From: Lactiplantibacillus modestisalitolerans
GTDB taxonomy: Bacteria > Bacillota > Bacilli > Lactobacillales > Lactobacillaceae
NCBI RefSeq assembly: GCF_005405425.1
Contig: NZ_BJEA01000009.1
Span: forward strand, 1-64,000
DNA length: 64,000 nt
Reading direction: 5' to 3'
This document shows positions 28,013 through 36,334 of this stretch, piece by piece. The notes beneath the pieces are model-generated. The model had not been told where the DNA came from. It saw only the letters and a program-made list of their open reading frames with translations, and ran no database searches. Both the position numbers and the translations under genes were made by a program. Numbering within the stretch: the stretch's first letter is position 1; the number at the start of each line of letters is the position of its first letter.

Positions 28013-29029
28013 TTAACGCGCATCCCAGTCGATTTGCGGTTGCGCCGCTAAAATTTGCTCAATTTGGGCCAGTTCAGCGGCCGTGAAATCAAGGTGATTC
28101 AGCGCCTGCACGTTCGCCACGATTTGTTCAGGGCGGCTCGCACCAATTAACGCCGTCGCCACGACTGGTTGGCGTAGGTTCCAGGCTAGCGCCATTTGCG
28201 CTAAGCTCTGGCCCCGCTGGCGGGCCAGCGCGTTCAGCTTTTCAACCGTCGTCAGCGTTTGGGCGACTTGGTTGGCACTCAGAAACGGAATCGTCGCCTT
28301 ACTGGCCCGCGAATCCGCCCGAATTCCCTTTAAATATTTATCCGTTAATAGCCCCTGGGATAAAGAACTAAAACTAACCGCCCCCAGTTGGGCTTTCGCT
28401 AGGGTTGGGAACAGGGTCGTCTCGACTTGGCGATTAAATAAATTATAACGGGGTTGATGAATCACGACCGGGGTGTGTAACTGCTTAAAAATTGCCAGCA
28501 TCGCCGCCGTTTGCGGGCCGCTATAATTGGAAAGACCGATGTACAGCGCCTTACCGCTGCGAACTAACTGGTCGAGCGCGCCGGCCGTTTCTTCCGGCGC
28601 GGTGTTGGGATCCGGGCGGTGACTATAGAAAATATCAAAATAGTCGAGTCCGGTGCGCTGCAAACTCTGGTCAGCACTCGCGATAATACTCTTACGCGAA
28701 CCCCAATCTCCGTACGGACCGGGCCACATCTTGTAGCCCGCCTTACTAGCAATTACGAGTTCGTCGCGGTACGGCCGCAAATCTTCGGCGAAGATCCGGC
28801 CAAAATTACGTTCGGCACTCCCCGGTTCCGGGCCGTAATTATTAGCTAAATCAAAGTAGGTAATCCCCAGGTCAAACGCCTGTCGAATCATTGCCCTTTG
28901 CGTCGCAAAATCATCATAATCACCAAAATTATTCCATAATCCTAACCCAATCGCCGACAACCGCAACCCACTGTTGCCGACCCGGTTATACTGCATCCGT
29001 GCGTATCGCTGCGGACTTGCCTGATACAT
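28013..29029 (-). CDS. Aldo/keto reductase, YghZ/Kv-beta-like
   Basis: 338 residues from the ATG at 29029, which has GGATGGTGG upstream; an ATG at 29041 is possible. It is an aldo/keto reductase TIM barrel with the G-L-G-L-W-N-N-F-G opening, Asp and Tyr in the Y-F-D-L-A-N-N-Y-G segment (catalytic Tyr about residue 63), Lys in I-A-S-K-A-G-Y and His in Y-S-H-R-P-D. This matches the YghZ branch, NADPH-dependent reductases of glyceraldehyde-3-phosphate or methylglyoxal. A C-terminal I-G-A-S-R-P-E-Q-I contacts NADPH in the family. It is a single gene; the true substrate is unknown. Confidence 0.88.
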   Translation of the reverse strand: MYQASPQRYARMQYNRVGNSGLRLSAIGLGLWNNFGDYDDFATQRAMIRQAFDLGITYFDLANNYGPEPGSAERNFGRIFAEDLRPYRDELVIASKAGYKMWPGPYGDWGSRKSIIASADQSLQRTGLDYFDIFYSHRPDPNTAPEETAGALDQLVRSGKALYIGLSNYSGPQTAAMLAIFKQLHTPVVIHQPRYNLFNRQVETTLFPTLAKAQLGAVSFSSLSQGLLTDKYLKGIRADSRASKATIPFLSANQVAQTLTTVEKLNALARQRGQSLAQMALAWNLRQPVVATALIGASRPEQIVANVQALNHLDFTAAELAQIEQILAAQPQIDWDAR

Positions 29030-29171
29030 TGACGCCACCATCCTTACTAAGGTCTTGCGTTTACGGTACCGCTTTCACCAACGGATTGCAACGCCCCTTT
29101 CAGCTCAATATTATGATAATATATAAGTAACGATATATTATCGTAATTTTAGTTCAAAGGAAGCGGATAGC

Positions 29172-29543
29172 ATGGATCCAAAATTTTTAGCCGTAATCAA
29201 AGATAGCACCCCCGCTACCATCGTGACCGTCAACGGGCAACCCGCCCACGTCGTCAATACCTGGAGTCATTACATGGCCCTCGTTAACGACCAAAAGACG
29301 TTGCTGATTCCCGCTGCTGGGATGCACTCGATTGAAACGGATTTCGAACACGACCGGCAACTCACAATCGCCGTCGGCAGTTACAAGGTCGCCGGCACAA
29401 CTGGCACGGGCTGCGGCTTTCACGTGCACGGGACCGGTGAATTCGTCACGTCCGGCCCTTACTGGGAACAGATGCACGCGAAGTTCGATTGGATTCGCGC
29501 GGTGCTCGTTGTGACGATTGATAATATTGAACAAAAAATTTAA
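29172..29543 (+). CDS. Pyridoxamine-phosphate-oxidase-like FMN-binding protein
   Basis: 123 residues after AAAGGAAGC. The fold pattern is the split-barrel flavin-binding family: P-A-T-I-V-T-V-N-G-Q-P-A-H-V-V-N-T-W near residue 15-30, L-L-I-P-A-A-G-M-H in the middle and G-T-G-E-F-V-T near 95. Such proteins bind FMN and often act as small flavin reductases or electron carriers. It converges on the FMN/FAD reductase at 29769-31481, and a functional link is possible but not shown by operon structure. Two family A repeats and a terminator lie between them. Confidence 0.7.
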   Translation: MDPKFLAVIKDSTPATIVTVNGQPAHVVNTWSHYMALVNDQKTLLIPAAGMHSIETDFEHDRQLTIAVGSYKVAGTTGTGCGFHVHGTGEFVTSGPYWEQMHAKFDWIRAVLVVTIDNIEQKI

Positions 29544-29560
29544 TTATAATTGCAAACCAG

Positions 29561-29630
29561 AGAGTGAGCCAAAAGTCGGTTAACCGTTAAGCGGATCTAG
29601 ATGACTTTGGGAGTACGTTTCGGCTATTAA
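29561..29630 (+). repeat. Family A repeat, short degenerate copy
   Basis: Starts AGAGTGAG and ends TACGTTTCGGCTATTAA. CCAAAAGTC (left) faces GACTTTGG (right), keeping one basal stem. Confidence 0.55.
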
Positions 29631-29641
29631 CATAAGGCAAC

Positions 29642-29687
29642 ACCACTAGAGGCTGTGACATTAGTCACAGTCTCTAGTGGCGTTTTT
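29642..29687 (+). terminator. Strong terminator after the PNPOx-like gene
   Basis: CCACTAGAGGCTGTGAC pairs with GTCACAGTCTCTAGTGG, one mismatch, followed by CGTTTTT. Confidence 0.85.
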
Positions 29688-29692
29688 GCATA

Positions 29693-29777
29693 AAAATAGT
29701 CAAAACGTGCTCGCGCCAGACTGGTCCTGCGGTTAGCTAGGCAATGCTCAATACCAACCCGCTTGGTTTCACACTCT
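29693..29777 (-). repeat. Family A repeat, chimeric copy without apical hairpin
   Basis: On the minus strand it starts AGAGTGTGA over the stop of the flavin reductase. The left arm (AACCAAGCGGGTTGG, GAGCATTGCCTAGCTAA) matches the copy at 15765. The right arm (CCGCAGGACCAGTCTGGC, GAGCACGTTTTGACTAT) matches the copy at 15988. The two arms do not pair fully and the apex is gone. Confidence 0.68.
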
Positions 29778-31481
29778 TGCCTTCTCACTCGCCATCTTTC
29801 CTGCCACGTAACCCGAAGCAATCCCCCAGGTATTCATCATGCTCGGCATCGAGTCATGGCCGTTCGCCCCGCCGATCACTTCACCAGCACCGAAATAGTT
29901 AGCCACCGGCGTCCCCGCGTTCGTTAGGAGTTGTAGCGTCTGCGGGTCAACACTGTAGCCGCCCAGCGTAGTCGCGAAGCGGTCGCGTTGTTCAATCACG
30001 TAGAATAAATCGCCCTCAAACGCGTGCAGGTATTGCGGATCACGGTTGAAGTCGTCATCGTGACCAGCCCGAACGCTCGCCTCGTAACGCTTGACCGTCT
30101 GGGCTAACTGGTCGCCGTCAATCCCGGCTTGGCGGGCCACCGTTTGGAGGTCGCCCTTAACGAAGATTGGCCGCTGCTCCGGATGGTCAAAGTAGCCCTG
30201 AATTTCTTCGGCCGAGAAGTCGTGCAAGACCATTAATTGGTAAACTTGCTTCCAAGTACGGGCGTCCATCACGAGGTAGGCGACCTGCCCGTCCTGCTTC
30301 AAGATGGCGTCCCGAAACGTTGTGTAGACGTCGGATTCATTAACGATCCGCTTGCCATGAACGTTCACGTAAAGCGCGCCCATATCAGTGGCCTGCTTGG
30401 AGGCGTAAGTCGTCAGCTTGGCAGTGCCGGGCGCCACTTCCACGCCGTGCGGATAAATTTTGTACCAGTCAAGGTCGTGGGTCTTTAAGTCCAACGCCTG
30501 GTTAAACGCGTAGGCGTCGCCGGTCGACGTCGCTGGCCCGTAGTAGTCGATGCCCTGGCTTTCAGCCGTCCGCATCTTTTGGTTGGCCCCGTGACCGCCA
30601 CTCGCCAAGACGACCGCTTGCGCCGTGATTTCAACGGTCTTTGCGTGCTGTTTAGCAACGACCCCGTTGAGCTGGTGCTGGTCATCAAAGGTCAGCGCTT
30701 CGACCCGCGTATCCAGTAAGAGCTGCCCACCCGCCGCGGTAAAGGCAGCGGCGACTTTTTGAATCAGCTCGTAACTACTTGCCGATGGTAGCTCAATTTG
30801 GCGAGTTACCGAATGTTCCGGGGTTTGCGTTTGGGCCTTTTGATACGGGAGGTTGGCGAATTGACTAATAAAATCCATCGCCGGCCCAATCTGGTGGACC
30901 ATCAAATCGGTAAGCGCGGGCACGTTGGTATCTTTACTTTCACGCGCCACGTCGGCCGCGAGTTTAGCGGGCGTATCGCCCTGATCGCCGAGCACCCGCT
31001 TGGTTAGCTTGGAGCCGGTCGCCACCACGTTTGAGCCGTTCAAGATGGTCGCGCCACCCAGGTAGCCGTTCTTTTCAACCAGGGTCACTTGCCGGCCCTC
31101 TGTCAACGCCCGGCACGCCGCAACCAAGCCGGCTTCCCCGCCGCCAATTACCAGCACGTCGGTAGTTAAGCGTTGCGTTTCTGGTGCGGTTTGCGGCTGG
31201 GGAGCCGGCGTAATGTCCACGCCAGCGGCCGTAACGGCCTGATTCGCCGAGTCCAAAATGGCCCGGCTCATCACGGTCGCCCCACTAATGGCGTCCACGT
31301 CGAACGACTGATGACTAACCACGTCGTTTTTCAGCTGGTCGATCACCTGGTTAAAAATACCCGGCGTTTCCGAGTGGTTCAACACCTTTAAATCCGTAAT
31401 GCGATTGTCAGCCACCGTTACTTGATAATCAATTTGGCCGTTCCGCCCCATGGCGTGGCCGGTTACTTCGCGTTTACTCAT
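29769..31481 (-). CDS. FMN-binding/FAD-dependent enoate or fumarate-type reductase
   Basis: 570 residues from the ATG at 31481, nine bases after GGAAGG. Residues 1-90 are an FMN_bind domain with ISGATVMS; Thr 69 is a likely site for covalent FMN added by ApbE. Residues about 105-565 are a fumarate-reductase flavoprotein domain with V-L-V-I-G-G-G-E-A-G-L for FAD. No signal peptide or haem motif, so it should be cytosolic. The loop that in fumarate reductases reads GxNRxGG is NGHDSMPSMMNTWG here, losing the substrate Arg, so the acceptor is probably not fumarate. It is divergent from a LysR gene with a cre site between. The last codons AGA-GTG-TGA belong to a repeat. Confidence 0.85.
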   Translation of the reverse strand: MSKREVTGHAMGRNGQIDYQVTVADNRITDLKVLNHSETPGIFNQVIDQLKNDVVSHQSFDVDAISGATVMSRAILDSANQAVTAAGVDITPAPQPQTAPETQRLTTDVLVIGGGEAGLVAACRALTEGRQVTLVEKNGYLGGATILNGSNVVATGSKLTKRVLGDQGDTPAKLAADVARESKDTNVPALTDLMVHQIGPAMDFISQFANLPYQKAQTQTPEHSVTRQIELPSASSYELIQKVAAAFTAAGGQLLLDTRVEALTFDDQHQLNGVVAKQHAKTVEITAQAVVLASGGHGANQKMRTAESQGIDYYGPATSTGDAYAFNQALDLKTHDLDWYKIYPHGVEVAPGTAKLTTYASKQATDMGALYVNVHGKRIVNESDVYTTFRDAILKQDGQVAYLVMDARTWKQVYQLMVLHDFSAEEIQGYFDHPEQRPIFVKGDLQTVARQAGIDGDQLAQTVKRYEASVRAGHDDDFNRDPQYLHAFEGDLFYVIEQRDRFATTLGGYSVDPQTLQLLTNAGTPVANYFGAGEVIGGANGHDSMPSMMNTWGIASGYVAGKMASEKARV

Positions 31482-31508
31482 CTTTGTCACCCTTCCTAGT
31501 TCTACTAA

Positions 31509-31522
31509 TGATAGCGATTACA
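31509..31522. promoter_or_regulatory. cre site upstream of the FMN/FAD reductase
   Basis: Minus strand TGTAATCGCTATCA fits TGWAANCGNTNNCA at every position and lies 28 bp before the start. Catabolite control is inferred. Confidence 0.65.
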
Positions 31523-31700
31523 TTTACATTCAATCCGCATTCCGCACGGGTACCCGCATTATTCGTTAATTCAGGTCACCCAAACACTTTTTTGTTAATT
31601 TGTTACTTAATTCACTTGTCATGTTAGCAAATTAGTTTAATATAATAAATATAGACGATTCATTAAAACGATTAAATTCATTTATGAATAAAGGAGCAAC

Positions 31701-32636
31701 ATGGTCATGAACTTACGGCATTTAGCATTTTTCAAAGAACTCGCGCACACCCAGCACATGGCTAAAGCCGCCGAAAATCTTGGTATTTCGCAACCCTCCC
31801 TCAGTTACGCTATCAAACGGCTAGAAGCCGAGCTCGGGGTACCGTTATTTGAGGCGGACGGCCGCAATATCAAGTTAACTTCGATCGGCGCGATCTATTT
31901 AAAGTACGTTACGGCAACTTTAAACAATTTATCACAAGGTAACGACCTCGTTAAGCAATTAATGGACCCCGACCGCGGCCGGGTCAAGTTGGGTTTCACG
32001 TACACTCTCGGTCAACAACTGGTCCCCGAGCTAATTACCAACTTTCAAAAAGCCCCACAAAACGCAACCATCCAGTTTGAGCTTGGTCAGGGTAATTCCG
32101 GCGAGCTTTTGCAAGCGCTTGCCAACGAGCAGTACGACTTAGTCTTAGCCTCTAACGTGGAACGGCTCGGAACCCAACCAACCGCCCCGTTATTCAGCTT
32201 TGTCCCGCTCGTGCAACAGGAAATCGTCGCGGCGGTGCCCACCGGCCACCCGCTCACCCGTAAGGCGAAAGTCCGGGTCAAGGATTTGGCCGATTACCCG
32301 TTCATCTTGTTTTCTAAGAACAGCGGCTTACGACCGTTGATCGATAAAATTCTCGCGCGGGCCCATCTCCAACCCAAGGTGGCCTACGAGGTGGAAGAAG
32401 ACCATACGATGGCCGGCTTTGTGCGCCACGGCTTAGGAATCGCGTTAATGCCGTACTTACCGTTGCTCGATCAAGACGAGGTGCAGTTGCTCCACCTAGA
32501 AAATCAGCCGTTGCAGCACCAGTTATACTTAATTATTCGTAAAAATGGTTTCGTGACCCCGTCGGTGCGGCGTTTTCAAGACTTTAGCCAGCGCTACTGT
32601 CAGGAGCACTATCGGGACCGCCAGCGGCTATTGTAG
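31701..32636 (+). CDS. LysR-family regulator 1
   Basis: 311 residues; AAAGGAGC precedes two in-frame ATGs (31701, 31707). The N-terminal winged helix (LRHLAFFKELAHTQHMAKAA, then SQPSLSYAIKRLEAELGVPLF) and a PBP-like effector domain from about 90 are typical. It is divergent from the FMN/FAD reductase, the usual LysR arrangement for control of a neighbour. A TATAAT lies at 31641-31646 and the palindrome ATTCATTTATGAAT at 31676-31689 just before its ribosome site. The effector could be a shikimate-type acid; inferred from the neighbourhood. Confidence 0.85.
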   Translation: MVMNLRHLAFFKELAHTQHMAKAAENLGISQPSLSYAIKRLEAELGVPLFEADGRNIKLTSIGAIYLKYVTATLNNLSQGNDLVKQLMDPDRGRVKLGFTYTLGQQLVPELITNFQKAPQNATIQFELGQGNSGELLQALANEQYDLVLASNVERLGTQPTAPLFSFVPLVQQEIVAAVPTGHPLTRKAKVRVKDLADYPFILFSKNSGLRPLIDKILARAHLQPKVAYEVEEDHTMAGFVRHGLGIALMPYLPLLDQDEVQLLHLENQPLQHQLYLIIRKNGFVTPSVRRFQDFSQRYCQEHYRDRQRLL

Positions 32637-32694
32637 TGCTTGGGCGCGTCGTAGCGCCCTGCCAGCATCCAAACTGATCAGGAACTTAAACATC

Positions 32695-32738
32695 AAAACG
32701 AGAAGATTTGGGAATTATCCTAAAATCTTCTCGTTTTA
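32695..32738 (+). terminator. Terminator of LysR gene 1
   Basis: AAAACGAGAAGATTT pairs with AAAATCTTCTCGTTTT. Bases 32739-32900 after it show no gene. Confidence 0.8.
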
Positions 32739-32905
32739 GTTTGCTTACTACCGTGGCAGCCTAATTCAGATTCACCAGAAAACTCCACGCTAATTAACAG
32801 CGGGCCTTAAAAAAATTGGCAATTAAGGATGGCTACTAATTCTCAAGCACGCACTAATACTCGTTCTAATCAGTACAGTTCACTAATAGTGAACGGACTA
32901 TCGAG

Positions 32906-33072
32906 CCGGTAGGGGCCTGTGACCATGGCTCAATGGCGAAGTTATTCTTTGCCGGGAGTGAATCTCTTCCGGCTTAGAATAAGACTCGTATTTGAGATCG
33001 TCGGTGCTTTTCCGAGGAGCTCAAATCGACGTCCGCCATGTTCCAGCCAACCGGTCACAGGCCCCTGCTGGC
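32906..33072. repeat. Family B structured repeat, copy 2 (inverted relative to copy 1)
   Basis: Outer arms GGGGCCTGTGACC and GGTCACAGGCCCC pair, where copy 1 has GGGGATAACC and GGTTATCCCC. The minus-strand inner arm is TGGCT-AA-ATGGCG with CGCCAT-T-AGCCA. Side hairpins ATTTGAG/CTCAAAT (tip CGG/CCG) and TTATTCT/AGAATAA are kept. It lies between convergent LysR and MFS genes. Confidence 0.75.
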
Positions 33073-33102
33073 GGCAATTAACCGCACTACCATGTATTCT
33101 TG

Positions 33103-34347
33103 TTATTCGGTTTCAGCGACCACTTGATTTTCCTTACCGTGGCGTTTAACGATTAAGGCCAAGGCGACCCCGACTAAGGTGATGACCACGTTCATTAAGA
33201 TGATCATCCGTGGTGCACCGGCCCCCGTCACCTTGGTGATGTAAGCAGCGACTGACAAAACGACGTAGTTAGCCACACTCGAGGCAATCATGACGAGTGA
33301 CGTTGCCAACCCCTTGGCATCCGGGAAGAAGCCAATCGTGGTTGAGGTTGCGAGTTGCAAGACCCCACCGGCAGCGGCGTAGCCAATGACAAAGCTTCCG
33401 ATGTACAGCATGACGGGTGTTTGAATGAAGTAGCACAGCAGTAACATCACAATTGAAATTGACGGGTAAAGCACCAAAATGGTGGTTTCCTTTAAGCCCA
33501 TGTGAATCAGTTGGGCCGTCAATAGAACGGCAATGGCCGCTCCAACCGCGTAGAACGATTGCAGACTACTTGGATTTTTGACCCCGTAGCTCGCGCCTAA
33601 TTCCTGGTTAGTGTTCAACCAAATCATGAAGGTGGCGGAACTCGTGAAGCCAATCAAGATGGAAGCAATGGCAGCCGCACTAAAGCGGTGCTTAGGTTTA
33701 GCTTCAGCCGTATCACTAGCGGTCGTTGCGGTTGGCGTTGCTTTAACCTGCTTAGGGAATGGTAAAAGCAAGACGAGAATCGCATCGACAATCATCAATA
33801 CCCCACAGCCAATAAAAATGACCTTATAGGACAGGTGGGCGCTGGCAACGAGGCCGATAATGAATGGCAGCACGAACTGGGCAATCGTAATCGCGAACTT
33901 CGTAAACAGGTTCGCAATTGAGGCCGACTTCGGGAAAATTTCCATGACACTCGGTGAAACGCAGGTGTCCAAAAACGAGTTAGCAATCCCGTTAACGATT
34001 CCGACCGCGTACGCTAACCACATGCTGTGGACGCTAATCATGCCGAAGAAGAAGCCCGCGTACAGCACGATCCCAATCAGGCCACTAACCCGGCGGCCAA
34101 CTTTATCGGAGACCGGCCCCGCAAACGGGTAGGCAATCAACCGACCTAGGCCGTACGCCGCAATGACGGAAACGACCATACTGACATCAACGACGCCACT
34201 GGATAAGGTTTTAGCCCCCCAGGCCGTCGCGAATTCAGTTTTGTATTGCCCCATGATCGATGACGCGATCCCTAGAATGAAGTAGGCGAAGTAGAGCGCC
34301 AACGCCGTCGGGTAAAACTTCCGGTTCGGATTAACTGTTTTGGCCAT
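33103..34347 (-). CDS. MFS transporter of the shikimate/quinate island
   Basis: 414 residues with 12 predicted membrane helices, from the ATG at 34347 preceded by GGGGGG; the GTG at 34353 is unlikely. The MFS loop 2-3 motif reads A-G-P-V-S-D-K-V-G-R-R. A charged loop (about 200-220) splits the halves. It starts 2 bp after the aroE stop, so it is the last gene of the aroE-aroE-MFS unit. A similar carrier (39418-40644) lies on the other side of the island. Uptake or exchange of shikimate or quinate is inferred. Confidence 0.82.
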   Translation of the reverse strand: MAKTVNPNRKFYPTALALYFAYFILGIASSIMGQYKTEFATAWGAKTLSSGVVDVSMVVSVIAAYGLGRLIAYPFAGPVSDKVGRRVSGLIGIVLYAGFFFGMISVHSMWLAYAVGIVNGIANSFLDTCVSPSVMEIFPKSASIANLFTKFAITIAQFVLPFIIGLVASAHLSYKVIFIGCGVLMIVDAILVLLLPFPKQVKATPTATTASDTAEAKPKHRFSAAAIASILIGFTSSATFMIWLNTNQELGASYGVKNPSSLQSFYAVGAAIAVLLTAQLIHMGLKETTILVLYPSISIVMLLLCYFIQTPVMLYIGSFVIGYAAAGGVLQLATSTTIGFFPDAKGLATSLVMIASSVANYVVLSVAAYITKVTGAGAPRMIILMNVVITLVGVALALIVKRHGKENQVVAETE

Positions 34348-34349
34348 GA

Positions 34350-35234
34350 TCACTGCCCCCCATCATCTGAAAAGAAGATCCGCGTCACGTCTTCGACCGG
34401 CATGTCCTTACCGGTATAGAGTTTGAAAGCGGCTGCCCCTTGCCAAACGAGCATGCCCTTGCCGCCAATGGTTTGGCTACCGTGAGCCGCCGCGTCGGCG
34501 AGCATCTTCGTCGTACCGGGGTTGTAGACCGTGTCGGTGACGACTAAGTCACTCCGAAAGACGCTTAAATCGTGAATGTTACTTTGGTCCACGTTGGGTG
34601 CCATGCCGGCTTTAGTGGCGTTGGCGAGGATGTCACTGGCCGCAATTGCGGCGTTGAGTGAGTCCTGGTCATTGATGTCGCCGACCGAAACCTTGCAGGT
34701 TGGCACTTTTTTCATGATTTTTTGGGCGGTCAGTTCGGCGTTCTTGTAAAAAGCATCCTTCGGGTTAAAAATATGGATCTCAACCGCACCCTCAAGGGCC
34801 ATCTGAACCGAAATGGCGGTGGCCGCGCCGCCAGCACCGAGAACCGTTAGGCGTTTGCCCTTGGGTTCAACGCCGTGGTGCCGCAGGTTTTCAACGTAGC
34901 CGGCCCCGTCGGTATTATGACCGACTAGGACGCCATCATTATTGACGATCGTGTTAACCGCACCAATCAATTCGGCGGCTGGTGACAGTTCGTCGACTAA
35001 CTTGGCGGCGGCTTCCTTGCACGGCATCGTGATGTTCGCGCCGCGCATATTTAGGACCCGCATTTTTTCAAGCGCCCGCGGCATTTCGTCCGCTTGGATG
35101 TCAAACGCGAGGTACGCGTCGTTGATCCCCGCCTGTTCAAAACTATAGTTATACATGGCTGGCGAGCCCGAATGGCCCACTGGAGAGCCAAAGAGCCCGA
35201 GCATCGTCGTGTGTCCATCAATCCGTGCTTCCAT
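34350..35234 (-). CDS. Shikimate/quinate dehydrogenase paralogue 1
   Basis: 294 residues, AroE family. The substrate site is complete: GSPVGHSGSPAMYN at the N-terminus, catalytic Lys 73 in ITMPCK, the N-T of G-A-V-N-T (94-95) and catalytic Asp 109 in HNTDG. The nucleotide-binding loop is L-G-A-G-G-A-A-T-A. The Tyr in place of His in the usual PxMHN departs from biosynthetic AroE. It should interconvert 3-dehydroshikimate (or 3-dehydroquinate) with shikimate (or quinate). Location beside MFS, SDR and LysR genes points to a catabolic role. Confidence 0.87.
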   Translation of the reverse strand: MEARIDGHTTMLGLFGSPVGHSGSPAMYNYSFEQAGINDAYLAFDIQADEMPRALEKMRVLNMRGANITMPCKEAAAKLVDELSPAAELIGAVNTIVNNDGVLVGHNTDGAGYVENLRHHGVEPKGKRLTVLGAGGAATAISVQMALEGAVEIHIFNPKDAFYKNAELTAQKIMKKVPTCKVSVGDINDQDSLNAAIAASDILANATKAGMAPNVDQSNIHDLSVFRSDLVVTDTVYNPGTTKMLADAAAHGSQTIGGKGMLVWQGAAAFKLYTGKDMPVEDVTRIFFSDDGGQ

Positions 35235-35255
35235 CGTTAAAGCTTCCTCTCTAAA

Positions 35256-36140
35256 TTAGTGCTGTGCAGCCGCTTGCTTAGCTTCGTAAGCTTGGTATTC
35301 GTCAGTTGGCATGTCCTTCCCCGTGAAGAGCGTGTAAGCTGCGGCCCCTTGCCAGAGCAGCATGCCTTTACCAGGGGCGGTGACGCACCCAATGGCTTCG
35401 GCGTCTTCGATCAACTTGGTCTTCAACGGGTTGTAAACCGTATCCGCAACGACCAGGTCGGGCCGTAAGAAACTTGGATCGATTAAGGATTGACCATCTA
35501 ACGGCTTCATCCCAACAATCGTGGCGTTGACCAAAATATCAGCACTTTCAATTTCTGCCTTTAATTTCGCTTGGTCCGCTAACGGGTAAACTTGAACGTC
35601 CACGTCGGGCTTAGCTTCTTTGATTTTAGCTTGGGTTTGTTCTGCATTCGCGTAAAATTCGTCGTCCTGGTTAAAGATGGCGATGGCTTTGGCACCGTCC
35701 AAAGCGCTTTGAACTTGGAGTGCCGTGGCCGCCCCACCGGCACCGATGACAACCAGCTTCTTGCCGGCCACGTCGACGCCGTGTTCCTTCAAGTTCCGGA
35801 CAAAACCGATCCCGTCGGTAATGTGGCCGGTCAACTTACCGTTGTCATTAACGATCACGTTAATCGCGCCAATGATTTTAGCAGCGGGTGACAAGTCGTC
35901 GACTAACGTTGCGGCTACCGTTTTGCACGGCATCGTGACGTTGCTACCGCGAACTTTGAAGAGCCGCAATGCATCAATTGCTTGGGGCATCTGGTCCTTC
36001 TTAACGTCGAAGGCCATGTAGGCGTAGTCCAAGCCCTGGTGCTGGAAACTAAAGTTGTACATGGCGGGTGAACCCGAATGGCCCACTGGTGATCCTAATA
36101 AAGTAAATAGTCCGGTTGTTCCTGAAATCCGTTTTTCCAT
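35256..36140 (-). CDS. Divergent AroE-family dehydrogenase paralogue 2
   Basis: 294 residues from the ATG at 36140 with AAGGAGTG; the frame continuing to 36206 would run through a terminator. It aligns without gaps to paralogue 1 in its first 120 residues. Lys 73 and Asp 109 are kept, but the substrate Thr of N-T becomes Val 95 and the Asn of N-T-D becomes Ile 107. Both contact the substrate in AroE enzymes, so a different cyclitol acid is likely. First of three genes ending at the MFS gene. The leader has a terminator-like hairpin right before the ribosome site. Confidence 0.85.
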   Translation of the reverse strand: MEKRISGTTGLFTLLGSPVGHSGSPAMYNFSFQHQGLDYAYMAFDVKKDQMPQAIDALRLFKVRGSNVTMPCKTVAATLVDDLSPAAKIIGAINVIVNDNGKLTGHITDGIGFVRNLKEHGVDVAGKKLVVIGAGGAATALQVQSALDGAKAIAIFNQDDEFYANAEQTQAKIKEAKPDVDVQVYPLADQAKLKAEIESADILVNATIVGMKPLDGQSLIDPSFLRPDLVVADTVYNPLKTKLIEDAEAIGCVTAPGKGMLLWQGAAAYTLFTGKDMPTDEYQAYEAKQAAAQH

Positions 36141-36165
36141 GTTCAAACACTCCTTCATTTTTTTG

Positions 36166-36200
36166 AAAAAAAGAGGCTGAGACGCTAGCCCCAGTCTCTT
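36166..36200 (-). terminator. Terminator-like hairpin directly before the aroE paralogue 2 ribosome site
   Basis: On the minus strand AGAGACTGGGGC and GCGTCTCAGCCTCT pair imperfectly and are followed by seven T. The T run ends about 15 bases before AAGGAGTG. It may end the SDR transcript or act as an attenuator. Confidence 0.6.
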
Positions 36201-36210
36201 TTTCATCGAC

Positions 36211-36312
36211 GCTCACGTCGAAACGTGTTCACGATGGCCGCCGGTTGCGGTTCCGCGGGACTTTTCCCCCGGTCGTCCGCCGACCTAGCGTCCACGGTGA
36301 GTCACGTAGGCA
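36211..36312 (-). repeat. Family A repeat, GC-rich divergent copy
   Basis: Minus strand: ends AACACGTTTCGACG as other copies do. CGTG/CACG, TGG/CCA, GGT/ACC, CGG/CCG and GGGA/TCCC can pair in order. It lies between the SDR and aroE genes, inside a same-strand gene series. Confidence 0.5.
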
Positions 36313-36334
36313 CGCTTAATGATTTAATTAATTG

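Noticed and set aside
32919-33149. 76-codon plus-strand frame between LysR and the MFS gene
   Set aside because: It is mostly made of the family B repeat and enters the MFS 3' end; no ribosome site.
36141-36206. N-terminal extension of the second AroE-type protein
   Set aside because: It would translate through a terminator hairpin and lacks a ribosome site; the ATG at 36140 has AAGGAGTG.
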